Source: Hibiscus mutabilis
Taxonomy: Eukaryota > Streptophyta > Magnoliopsida > Malvales > Malvaceae
Reading direction: 5' to 3'
DNA length: 64,000 bases
Assembly (NCBI GenBank): GCA_019671005.1
Contig: CM033723.1
Location: forward strand, 20,103,254-20,167,253
Shown here: positions 14,800 through 24,319 of the stretch, one piece after another
How positions within the stretch are numbered: the first letter of the stretch is position 1
How the letters are laid out: every line of letters starts with the position of its first letter
The notes under the pieces: model-generated
Database searches by the model: none
Told to the model about the DNA's origin: nothing
The model's input: the letters and a program-made list of their open reading frames with translations, nothing else
Position numbers and translations under genes: made by a program

Positions 14800-15022
14800 G
14801 GTATCGATACCCTAAGGCCAGTATCGATACCCCTTTGCCTGGTATCGATACCCCTTATTTTCCAGGATTCCAATTTATGGTATCGATACTGTACGGCCAG
14901 TATCAATACCATACAAGCACTATCGATACCCTCTCCATGGTATCGCTACCCCATCTATTTTTCTCCAACGGCTCTTTCCTTTTTGGTACCGGTATCGATA
15001 CCCCTACCCGACTATCGATACC
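14800..15022. promoter_or_regulatory. TATCGATA palindrome array in LTR 1 U3
   Basis: Seven perfect TATCGATA cores, most in the context GGTATCGATACC, plus at least two one-base variants (TATCAATA, TATCGCTA), are spread irregularly over about 220 bp just upstream of the TATA-like box. The position fits a U3 enhancer or protein-binding cluster. The binding factor is unknown, and each core carries one CpG. Confidence 0.7.
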
Positions 15023-15080
15023 CCCACCTGCAGTATTACAGATTTGGTTGGAAAATGATCCCCAACGGCTCCAAATCATC

Positions 15081-15126
15081 CCCAACGGTCACCAACGACT
15101 AGGGACTCATTTGGGAGGATAAAAGG
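15081..15126 (+). promoter_or_regulatory. MSA-like AACGG motif and TATA-like box, LTR 1
   Basis: CCCAACGGTCA at 15081-15091 matches the plant mitosis-specific activator (MSA) consensus YCYAACGGYYA bound by three-repeat MYB proteins. A related CCCAACGGCTC lies at 15061. GGATAAAAGG at 15117-15126 is a TATA-like box about 30 bp downstream. Seen: the motifs and their order. Inferred: promoter use and G2/M timing. Confidence 0.5.
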
Positions 15127-15633
15127 ACCCTTCAAGCACCAGTTACAACTAATGATCTTCAAGTCAACAACATTATGATTGTAAAAGTGTCTTAGTGCTT
15201 AATTCTCATTCTTTCATAGACTACACTTGTTGAGCTTAATTGTTAATGTATGCTCAAGTGTATTAGGATTTGGGTGAGTGCTTAAAGAGTGCAAACATCA
15301 ACCTTGTACAGAGAATTTCTTGTTTTCTTTATTTCTTTTGCTTGTAAGGATTCCCAAAGCTTGGGTTGTGAGCTTTGAATGCTAGACTTGGTAATTGGGT
15401 CTAGGATTGTAAAGGTTGCCTCCTAAGCCTTGTAAAAGGGGAAAAATTCTTAGTGAATTTGGGAAATCCTTAGTGGTGTGCTAAGGTAGTGGATGTAGAG
15501 CTTGTTAGAAGCTTGAACCACTCTAAATCCATGTGTTCATTGTCTCATCTTTAGCTTCCACCACATACACCCAAAAATCAACTTCTCCACCACTTGCCAA
15601 GCAATTCAGTTGAAGGATATCGAGCCCAACAAT

Positions 15634-15644
15634 TGGTATCAGAG
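15634..15644 (+). promoter_or_regulatory. Primer-binding site, unit 1
   Basis: TGGTATCAGAG, three bases inside the LTR end, complements the 3' end of plant initiator tRNA-Met, the usual primer for copia reverse transcription. The sequence continues TGAGGC rather than CGAGGC, a one-base mismatch relative to unit 3. Confidence 0.85.
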
Positions 15645-15723
15645 TGAGGCTCAATCAAGAAGGTTTAACCACCTATTGAGGCAATCCGGCAAGCTCGACC
15701 AACAAACAAGTCAACCGACTTCC

Positions 15724-16649
15724 ATGGCATTATCCATCGACAAACCGCCCTTCTTCAACGGTGACAACTATGCTTCTTGGAAGCATAGAATGATATTCTT
15801 CATGAAGAGCAAAGAGTACCGTCTTTGGGATATTGTTGAAGATGGACCGTTCGTGCCAAATCGAAGCAAAATGGAATGGAGCGCGGAAGATCGCAAGAAG
15901 ATGGAGCTAAATTGCAAGGCTATACACAGTCTATTTTGTGCTTTGGGCCCCGATGAGTATGCAAAGGTTTTTCTTGTGAGAGTGCCAAGGTGTTATGGGA
16001 TAAGCTTGAAGCAATCCATGAAGGTACATATGAGGTGAAGGAGACAAAGGTTGGTCTACTCAACCTCGAATAGGAAAACTTCAAGATGGACCCATATGAA
16101 TACATCAAGAGCATGTTCAACCGGTTCTCTACAATCGTCAATCGACTCAAAAGTCTTGGAGAGGAGATTCTAGAAGAAAAGCTCATTCGAAAGTTGATTT
16201 ACTCACTTCCCGAATCATGGGAGAGTAAGAAGACAGCCATCATCAAAACCAAAAATTTAAAGAAGCTCAAGCTTGACGAGCTCGTACGATCTTTTCTTAC
16301 CTATGAGATGATGTCCAAACCATTGAGAGAGGAGAGGGAGAAGAAAATCAAAGAGCTTGGAATTGAAGATCTCAACATTATAGCTCTTAAATCCTCCACG
16401 AGCAACCAAGAAGAATCAAGTGAGGATGAAGAGATGACCCATCTCTTCAAGGAACTTTCTCGATTCATGAAGAGCAACAAAGAAGAATCCAAGCATGAAT
16501 CGAAGAAAAAGATGGTGAATTCCTCCAAGTGCTCCAAGTACAAGGAAACGAAGCACAACAAATTCGATTGTCCTTGCTTCAACATGAAGGGATCATCATC
16601 AAAGAAAGCATATGTGGCAACATGGAGTGATGAAGACTCCACCGATTAA
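15724..16649 (+). pseudogene. Copia gag remnant, unit 1
   Basis: The start is placed at 15724, where the reading begins MALSIDKPPFFNG. Longer upstream readings run through the primer-binding site. The N-terminal part carries the copia-gag signature PPFFNGDNYASWKHRM (DUF4219/UBN2-type region). The frame breaks at a T-run near 15968. The second half (16086-16649) resumes in another frame behind a TAG stop near 16071 and contains the gag helical region, an acidic and lysine-rich linker, and a degenerate zinc knuckle, CSKYKETKHNKFDCP, in which the second cysteine is tyrosine. It ends at TAA (16647-16649). Gag would package the element RNA into cytoplasmic particles. This copy cannot make an intact protein. 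Unlike units 2 and 3, it lacks the early stop after RSKA. Confidence 0.85.
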
Positions 16650-16908
16650 GAGGAAGTAGCCCACCTATGCTTAATGGCCCTCAATGAGGGGGAGGTAAAT
16701 TCTAACTCATCCATTTCAAATTTTTATACTTTTGATGAGTTGCAAGATGCCTATGATAATTTGGTTTTTGAATTTAAAGGTTCATTTTCTAAAAACAAAA
16801 AGTTGATTTTCTAAATCGAAAAAGGAAAAATGATTTACTTATGAAAACCAATTTGGAAATTGAAGCAAAATTAAAGGATTTTGACTCAAAGTTTTAGACT
16901 TACAAAAT

Positions 16909-17208
16909 TTGCATCAAAAGAAAGAAAAAGATCATCAAATTGAAGTAGATGATCTTAAGAAAGAAAAAGATTTGATTTCCAGTGAACTTCAAAAGAAAAA
17001 TAATTTTGGAAATTCAAATTTTTATGTGAGACAATTTAGTGCCCCTAGATTTATTAGAGGAAAATGTTTTAGAAGTATTTGCGTCCCAAAAGGACTATCT
17101 ACTTCAACTAAAAAAGATGAAATTGAAAAATGGATTCCTAAGGGGACTAAATTATGTGCTACTAATGCCTATGGATCCAAAGCAATTTGGATACCAAAAT
17201 TTTTATGA
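16909..17208 (+). pseudogene. Gag-protease linker remnant, unit 1
   Basis: A short open frame, coiled and lysine-rich at the start, ends in TNAYGSKAIWIPKFL. This resembles the (G)PK-x-WVPK segment found between gag and protease in many plant copia polyproteins, so it probably marks where the ancestral protease-integrase-RT part was lost. No catalytic Asp-Ser/Thr-Gly follows. The region between the gag remnant and this block (16650-16908) is stop-ridden. Confidence 0.5.
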
Positions 17209-17540
17209 TTGTCTTATTGTAGGTTTTATAGAGCTTTGATCAACAAATGATAAAATTAAGGGGAGCTCTATACACACAAGGATGATCACTTGAAGAAGGA
17301 AGGCTTCACATCCTACCTTTGGTTCAAGTGTGGTAAAAATTAGTTGAATTTGTTTAATTTTATTTGATTTATTTTTTAATTCAACTAGTTTATCATAATT
17401 GTTAGACTAACATTTCTTTGATGCTTGAGTAAGGGGGAGCCTATTTTAACAAAACATATTTTTGTCAAAATTATTTTAAAATTCTCCATTGTTATGGACT
17501 TAAAAGTTTTCAAACTTTGGTTTGAACCATTTTTGATATA

Positions 17541-17840
17541 ACAAAAAGGGGGAGAATGTTTTGAAAAATTGAGTTTTCAAATGAATAGGCGGCTTTAATG
17601 ACTTTGAACTTTTAATCTCTTATTCAAATTTTGATTTTACTAAGGGGAGAATCTCAAAAACAATTTTTCAAGTTCGTTTTATTATATCAAAAAGGGGAGA
17701 TAATGTTTTGAAAAATTGATTTTTCAAATGAATAAGGGGGAGCTTTAATGACTTTGAACTTTTAATCTCTTATTCAAAATTTGTTTTTACTAAGGGGGAG
17801 AATCTGAAAAACAATTTTTCAAGTTGGTTTTATTATATCA
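17541..17840 (+). repeat. Tandem 147-bp modules before the PPT, unit 1
   Basis: Two direct repeats with a period near 147 bp run from AAAAAGGGGGAGAATG (about 17544) to the next AAAAGGGGAGATAATG (about 17690). Each carries several AAGGGGGAG words separated by T-rich DNA, and the real polypurine tract at 17840-17853 is the start of the next period. The module is present in all three units, with slightly different numbers of G. Confidence 0.8.
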
Positions 17841-17853
17841 AAAAGGGGGAGAT
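17840..17853 (+). promoter_or_regulatory. Polypurine tract, unit 1
   Basis: AAAAAGGGGGAGATT directly precedes the TGTTAGG start of LTR 2. This is the expected place and composition for the RNase H-resistant primer of plus-strand DNA synthesis. Confidence 0.85.
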
Positions 17854-18868
17854 TGTTAGGATATTTGTTTTGATATAATAATTGAAAAATGTTTTTGGAC
17901 TAAATTGAAAATATTGCAAAATAGATTTTAAGTCAAAACAACTTGAGAAATATGTTGAAGTGATTTTTGAATGTTTTTAAGTCAAAACACAATTTTTATA
18001 GCTTCAAAATGTCAAAAACAAGCCCCTGGTATAGATACCCTAAGGCCAATATCGATACCTCTTTGCCTGGTATCGATACCCCTTGTTTTCCAGGATTCCA
18101 GAATCAATTTCTGGTATCGATACTGTACGGCCAGGATCAATACCGTACAAGCACTATCAATACCCTCTTCATGGTATCGATACCCTATCTATTTTTCTCC
18201 AACGACTCTTTCCTTTTTGGTACCGGTATCGATACCCCTACCCGACTATCGATACCCCAAGCTGCGGTATTACAGATTTGGTTGGAAAATGATCCCCAAC
18301 GGCTCCAAATCATCCCCAACGGTCACCAACGACTAGGGACTCATTTGGGAGGATAAAAGGACCCTTCAAGCACCAGTTACAACTAATGATCTTCAAGTCA
18401 ACAACATTATGATTGTAAAAGTGTCTTAGTGCTTAATTCTCATTCTTTCATAGACTACACTTGTTGAGCTTAATTATTAATGTATGCTCAAGTGTATTAG
18501 GATTTGGGTGAGTGCTTAAAGAGTGCAAACATCAACCTTGTAGAGAGAATTTCTTGTTTTCTTTATTTCTTTTGCTTGTAAGGATTCCCAAAGCTTGGGT
18601 TGTGAGCTTTGGATGCTAGACTTGGTAATTGGGTCTAGGATTGTAAAGATTGCCTCCTAAGCCTTGTAAAAACGGGGAAGAAATTCTTAGTGAATTCGGG
18701 AAATCCTTAGTGGCGTGCTAAGGTAGTGGATGTAGAGCTTTTTAGAAGCTTGAACCACTCTAAATCCATGTGTTCATTGTCTCATCTTTAGCTTCCACCA
18801 CATACACCCAAAAATCAACTTCTCCACCACTTGGCAAGCAATTCGGTTGAAGGATATCGAGCCCAACA
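17854..18868 (+). repeat. Copia LTR 2 (inner, 1015 bp)
   Basis: Shared between units 1 and 2. It has the palindrome array at 18029-18258, the MSA-like CCCAACGGTCA at 18315-18325 and a TATA-like GGATAAAAGG at 18351-18360. The 5' half matches LTR 1, and the 3' half matches LTR 3 (AAAAACGGGGAAG, CTTTTTAGAAGC, GAATTCGGG). It is therefore a mosaic. Confidence 0.93.
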
Positions 18869-18871
18869 ATT

Positions 18872-18882
18872 TGGTATCAGAG
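18872..18882 (+). promoter_or_regulatory. Primer-binding site, unit 2
   Basis: TGGTATCAGAG begins three bases after the LTR 2 end, the same initiator-tRNA-Met type as in the other units. Confidence 0.85.
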
Positions 18883-18960
18883 TGAGGCTCAATCAAGAAG
18901 GTTTAACCACCTATTGAGGCAATCCGCAAGCTCGACCAACAAACAAGTCAACCGACTTCC

Positions 18961-19882
18961 ATGGCATTATCCATCGACAAACCGCCCTTCTTCAACGGTG
19001 ACAACTATGCTTCTTGGAAGCATAGAATGATATTCTTCATGAAGAGCAAAGACTATCGTCTTTGGGATATTGTTGAAGATGGACCGTTCATGCCAAATCG
19101 AAGCAAAGCATAATGGAGCGCGAAGATCGCAAAAAGATGGAAGCTAAATTGCAAGGCTATACACATTCTATTTTGTGCTTTGGGCCCGATGAGTATGCAA
19201 AGGTTTTTCTTGTGAGAGTGCCAAGGTGTTATGGGATAAGCTTGAAGCAATCCATGAAGGTACATATGAGGTGAAGGAGACAAAGGTTGGTCTACTCAAC
19301 CTCGAATAGGAAAACTTCAAGATGGACCCATATGAATACATCAAGAGCATGTTCAACCGGTTCTCTACAATCGTCAATCGACTCAAAAGTCTTGGAGAGG
19401 AGATTCTAGAAGAAAAGCTCATTCGAAAGTTGATTTACTCACTTCCCAAATCATGGGGAGTAAGAAGACAGCCATCATCAAAACCAAAAATTTAAAGAAG
19501 CTCAAGCTTGACGAGCTCGTAGGATCTTTTCTTACCCATGAGATGATGTCCAAACCATTGAGAGGAGAGGGAGAAGAAAATCAAAGAGCTTGGAATTGAA
19601 GATCTCAACATTATAGCTCTTAAATCCTCCACGAGCAACCAAGAAGAATCAAGTGAGGATGAAGAGATGACCCATCTCTTCAAGGAACTTTCTCGATTCA
19701 TGAAGAGCAACAAAGAAGAATCCAAGCATGAATCGAAGAAAAAGATGGTGAATTCCTCCAAGTGCTCCAAGTACAAGGAAACGAAGCACAACAAATTCGA
19801 TTGTCCTTGCTTCAACATGAAGGGATCATCATCAAAGAAAGCATATGTGGCAACATGGAGTGATGAAGACTCCACCGATTAA
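18961..19882 (+). pseudogene. Copia gag remnant, unit 2
   Basis: Starts at 18961 (MALSIDKPPFFNG). It is broken early by a TAA after RSKA near 19110, a stop shared with unit 3 but not unit 1. It also has the T-run frameshift common to all units, the TAG (GAATAG) shared with unit 1 and a one-base loss at ATGGGGAGT near 19454. The C-terminal block 19667-19882, from MTHLFKELSRFMKSN to the degenerate knuckle CSKYKETKHNKFDCP, is open. This is the most damaged of the three gag copies. Its 5' part groups with unit 3 and its 3' part with unit 1. Confidence 0.82.
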
Positions 19883-20260
19883 GAGGAAGTAGCCCACCTA
19901 TGCTTAATGGCCCTCAATGAGGGGGAGGTAAATTCTAACTCATCCATTTCAAATTTTTATACTTTTGATGAGTTGCAAGATGCCTATGATAATTTGGTTT
20001 TTGAATTTAAAGGTTCATTTTCTAAAAACAAAAAGTTGATTTTCTAAATCGAAAAAGGAAAAATGATTTACTTATGAAAACCAATTTGGAAATTGAAGCA
20101 AAATTAAAGGATTTTGACTCAAAGTTTTAGACTTACAAAATTTGCATCAAAAGAAAGAAAAAGATCATCAAATTGAAGTAGATGATCTTAAGAAAGAAAA
20201 AGATTTGATTTCCAATGAACTTCAAAAAAGAAAAATAATTTTGGAAATTCAAATTTTTAT

Positions 20261-20443
20261 GTGAGACAATTTAGTGCCCCTAGATTTATTAGAGGAAAAT
20301 GTTTTAGAAGTATTTGCGTCCCAAAAGGACTATCTACTTCAACTAAAAAAGATGAAATTGAAAAATGGATTCCTAAGGGGACTAAATTATGTGCTACTAA
20401 TGCCTATGGATCCAAAGCAATTTGGATACCAAAATTTTTATGA
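20261..20443 (+). pseudogene. Gag-protease linker remnant, unit 2
   Basis: A short block ending TNAYGSKAIWIPKFL, equivalent to the end of the unit 1 remnant at 17208. A small indel in an A-run (CTTCAAAAAAGAAAAA near 20222) separates it from its upstream lysine-rich part. No protease follows. Confidence 0.45.
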
Positions 20444-20776
20444 TTGTCTTATTGTAGGTTTTATAGAGCTTTGATCAACAAATGATAAAATTAAGGGGAG
20501 CTCTATACACACAAGGATGATCACTTGAAGAAGGAAGGCTTCACATCCTACCTTTGGTTCAAGTGTGGTAAAAATTAGTTGAATTTGTTTAATTTTATTT
20601 GATTTATTTTTTAATTCAACTAGTTTATCATAATTGTTAGACTAACATTTCTTTGATGCTTGAGTAAGGGGGAGCCTATTTTAACAAAACATATTTTTGT
20701 CAAAATTATTTTAAAATTCTCCATTGTTATGGACTTAAAAGTTTTCAAACTTTGGTTTGAACCATTTTTGATATAA

Positions 20777-21084
20777 CAAAAAGGGGGAGAATGTTTTGAA
20801 AAATTGAGTTTTCAAATGAATAGGCGGCTTTAATGACTTTGAACTTTTAATCTCTTATTCAAATTTTGATTTTACTAAGGGGAGAATCTCAAAAACAATT
20901 TTTCAAGTTCGTTTTATTATATCAAAAAGGGGAGATAATGTTTTGAAAAATTGATTTTTCAAATGAATAAGGGGGAGCTTTAATGACTTTGAACTTTTAA
21001 TCTCTTATTCAAAATTTGTTTTTACTAAGGGGAGAATCAAAAACAAAATTTTCAAGTTGGTTTTATTATATCAAAAGGGGAGAT
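20777..21084 (+). repeat. Tandem 147-bp modules and polypurine tract, unit 2
   Basis: The same two-module arrangement as in unit 1, ending in a shorter purine tract (AAAAGGGGAGA, 21073-21083) directly before LTR 3. The shortened G-run is private to this unit. Confidence 0.78.
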
Positions 21085-22098
21085 TGTTAGGATATTTGTT
21101 TTGATATAATAATTGAAAAATGTTTTTGGACTAAATTGAAAATATTGCAAAATAGATTTTAAGTCCAAACAACTTGAGAAATATGTTGAAGTGATTTTGG
21201 AACGTTTTTAAGTCAAAACACAATTTTTATAGCTTCGAAATGTCAAAAAAAAGCCCCTGTATCGATACCCTAAGGCTAATATCGATATCCCTTTGCCTGG
21301 TATCGATACCCCTTGTTTTCCAGGATTCCAAAATCGATTTCTGGTATCGATATTGTACGGCCAGTATCGATACTGTACAAGCAGTATCGATACCCTCTTC
21401 ATGGTATCGATACCCCATCTATTTTTCTCCAACGACTCTTTCCTTTTTGGGACCGATATCGATACCCCTACCCGAGTATCGATACCCCCAGCTGCGGTAT
21501 TGCAGATTTGGTTGGAAAATGATCCCCAACGGCTCCAAATCATCCCCAACGGTCACCAACGACTAGGAACTCATTTGGGAGGATAAAAGGACCCTTCAAG
21601 CACCAGTTACAACTAATGATCTTCAAGTCAACAACATTATGATTGTAAAAGTGTCTTAGTGCTTAATTCTCATTCTTTCATAGACTACACTTGTTGAGCT
21701 TAATTGTTAATGTATGCTCAAGTGTATTAGGATTTGGGTGAGTGCTTAAAGAGTGCAAACATCAACCTTGTAGAGAGAATTTCTTGTTTTCTTTATTTCT
21801 TTTGCTTGTAAGGATTCCCAAAGCTTGGGTTGTGAGCTTTGGATGCTAGACTTGGTAATTGGGTCTAGGATTGTAAAGATTGCCTCCTAAGCCTTGTAAA
21901 AACGGGGAAGAAATTCTTAGTGAATTCGGGAAATCCTTAGTGGCGTGCTAAGGTAGTGGATGTAGAGCTTTTTAGAAGCTTGAACCACTCTAAATCCTTG
22001 TGTTCATTGTCTCATCTTTAGCTTCCACCACATACACCCAAAAATCAACTTCTCCACTACTTGGCAAGCAATTCAGTTGAAGGATATCGAGCCCAACA
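21085..22098 (+). repeat. Copia LTR 3 (inner, 1014 bp)
   Basis: Shared between units 2 and 3. The palindrome array at 21259-21488 is the best preserved of the four, with nine TATCGATA cores. MSA-like CCCAACGGTCA lies at 21545-21555 and the TATA-like box at 21581-21590. The 5' half matches LTR 4 (AAGTCCAAAC-type, GGAACGTTTTT, GGAACTCATTT). The 3' half matches LTR 2. Confidence 0.93.
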
Positions 22099-22100
22099 TT

Positions 22101-22112
22101 TGGTATCAGAGC
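22101..22112 (+). promoter_or_regulatory. Primer-binding site, unit 3
   Basis: TGGTATCAGAGC is a perfect 12-base complement to the plant initiator tRNA-Met 3' end. It is the best-preserved site of the three units. Confidence 0.88.
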
Positions 22113-22190
22113 GAGGCTCAATCAAGAAGGTTTAACCACCTATTGAGGCAATCCGGCAAGCTCGACCAACAAACAAGTCAACCGACTTCC

Positions 22191-23329
22191 ATGGCGTTAT
22201 CCATCGACAAACCGCCCTTCTTCAACGGTGACAACTATGCTTCTTGGAAGCATAGAATGATGTTCTTCATGAAGAGCAAAGACTATCGTCTATGGGATAT
22301 TGTTGAAGATGGACCGTTCATGCCAAATCGAAGCAAAGCATAATAGAGTGCGAAAGATCGCAAAAAGATGAAGCTAAATTGCAAGGCCATACACATTCTA
22401 TTTTGTGCCTTGGGCCCCGATGAGTATGCAAAGGTTTTTCTTGTGAGAGTGCCAAGGAGTTATGGGACAAGCTTGAAGCAATCCATGAAGGTACAAATGA
22501 GGTGAAGGAGACAAAGGCTGGTCTACTCAACCTCGAATACGAAAACTTCAAGATGGACCCATATGAAGACATCAAGAGCATGTTCAACCGGTTCTCTACA
22601 ATCGTCAATCGACTCAAAAGTCTTGGAGAGGAGATTCTGGAAGAAAAGCTCATTCGAAAGTTGATTTACTCACTTCCCAAATCATGGGGGAGTAAGAAGG
22701 CGGCCATCATCAAAACCAAAAATTTAAAGAAGCTCAAGCTTGACGAGCTCGTAGGATCTCTTCTTACCCATGAGATGATGTCCAAACCATTGATAGGGGA
22801 GAGGGAGAAGAAAATCAAAGAGCTTGGAATCGAGGATCTTAACATTATAGCTCTTAAATCCTCCACGAGCAGCCAGGAAGAATCAAGTGAGGATGAAGAG
22901 ATGACCCATCTCTTCAAGGAACTTTCTCTATTCATGAAGAGCAACAAAGAAGAATCCAAGCATGAATCGAAGAAAAAGATGGTGAATTCTCCCAAGTGCT
23001 CCAAGTAAAAGGAAACGAAGCACAACAAATTCGATTGTCCTTGCTTCAACATGAAGGGATCATCATCAAAGAAAGCATATGTGGCAACATGGAGTGATGA
23101 AGACTCCACCGATCAAGAGGAAGTAGCCCACCTATGCTTAATGGCCCTCAATGAGGGGGAGGTAACTTCTAACTTATCCATTTCAAATTTTTATACTTTT
23201 GATGAGTTGCAAGATGCCTATGATAAATTGGTTTTTGAATTTAAAGGTTCATTTTCTAAAAACAAAAAGTTGATTTTCTACATCAAAAAAGGAAAACGAT
23301 TTACTTATGAAAACCAATTTGGAAATTGA
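22191..23329 (+). pseudogene. Copia gag remnant, unit 3 (least damaged)
   Basis: Starts at 22191 (MALSIDKPPFFNG) and meets the TAA after RSKA at 22341-22343. It shares the T-run frameshift near 22435. From 22502 onward the second half is one frame to 23329, interrupted only by TAA at 23006-23008, which sits at the tyrosine of the degenerate knuckle. It lacks the GAATAG stop and the STD-TAA end of units 1 and 2, so it reads further (SFSKNKKLIFYIKK). It shows the same gag helical region (MDPYEDIKSMFNRFSTIVNR) and lysine/glutamate linker. Confidence 0.85.
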
Positions 23330-24319
23330 AGCAAAATTAAAGGATTTTGACTCAAATTTTAGACTTACAAAATTTGCTTCAAAAGAAAGAAAAAGATCAT
23401 CAAATTGAAGTAGATGATCTTAAGAAAGAAAATATTTTATTTCCAATGAACTTCAAAAGAAAAATAATTTTGGAAAATCAAATTTTTATGTGAGACAATC
23501 TAGTGCCCCTAGATTTATTAGAGGAAAATGTTTTAGAAGTATTTGGGTCCCAAAAGGACTATCTACTTCAACTAAAAAGGATGAAATTGAAAAATGAATT
23601 CCTAAGGGGACTAAATTATGTGCTATTAATGCCTATGGATCCAAAGCAATTTGGATACCAAAATTTTTGTGATTGTCTTATTGTAGGTGTGATGGAGCTT
23701 TGATCGACAAATGATAAAATTAAGGGGAGCTCTATACACACAAGGATGAACACTTGAAGAAGGAAGGCTTCACATCCTACCTTTGGTTCAAGTGTGGTAA
23801 AAATTAGTTGAATTTGTTTAATTTTATTTGATTTATTTTTTAATTCAACTAGTTTATCATAATTGTTGGACTAACATTTCTTTGATGCATGAGTAAGGGG
23901 GAGCCTATTTTAACAAAACATATTTTTGTCAAAATTATTTTAAAATTCTCCATTGTTATGGACTTAAAAGTTTTCAAACTTTGGTTTGATCCATTTTTGA
24001 TATAACAAAAAGGGGGAGAATGTTTTGAAAAATTGATTTTTCAAATGAATAAGGGGGGCTTTAATGACTTTGAACTTTTAATCTCTTATTCAAATTTTGT
24101 TTTTACTAAGGGGAGAATCTCAAAAACAATTTTTCAAGTTGGTTTTATTATATCAAAAAGGGGAGATAATGTTTTGAAAAATTAATTTTTCAAATGAATA
24201 AGGGGGAGCTTTAATGACTTTGAACTTTTAATCTCTTATTCAAAATTTGTTTTTACTAAGGGGGAGAATCTCAAAAACAAATTTTCAAGTTGGTTTTATT
24301 ATATCTAAAAGGGGGAGAT
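23330..24319 (+). repeat. 3' internal region of unit 3 with PPT modules
   Basis: A non-coding tail with the AAATTTTTGTG remnant of the linker block (near 23670), then A/T-rich DNA with repeated AAGGGGGAG words. Two 147-bp-type modules run from about 24007 to 24306, and the polypurine tract AAAAGGGGGAGAT is at 24307-24319, next to LTR 4. No ORF here resembles a polymerase. Confidence 0.75.

Larger units (their letters stand above)
14626..15631 (+). repeat. Copia LTR 1 (outer left, 1006 bp)
   Basis: Bounded by TG at 14626 and CA at 15631. The upstream part holds an array of TATCGATA palindromes. AACGG-bearing motifs and a TATA-like GGATAAAAGG at 15117-15126 follow, so transcription would start roughly 30 bp further on. 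The 5' half shares variants with LTR 2 (AAGTCAAAAC, GGGACTCATTT). The 3' half shares variants with LTR 4 (CTTGTTAGAAGC, GAATTTGGG). ORFs read through this LTR have no family resemblance and are not genes. Confidence 0.93.

Noticed and set aside
14740..15122. Overlapping ORFs of 113-120 codons on the plus strand, with counterparts in the other LTRs.
   Set aside because: They read through the palindrome array of the LTR U3. The repeated peptide words (GIDTP, SIPL) come from GTATCGATACC in different frames, and no family resemblance exists.
16301..16642. Minus-strand ORF of 113 codons antisense to copia gag, repeated in all units.
   Set aside because: It is serine/leucine-rich because it mirrors the lysine/glutamate-rich gag strand. 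Its persistence follows from gag codon bias.
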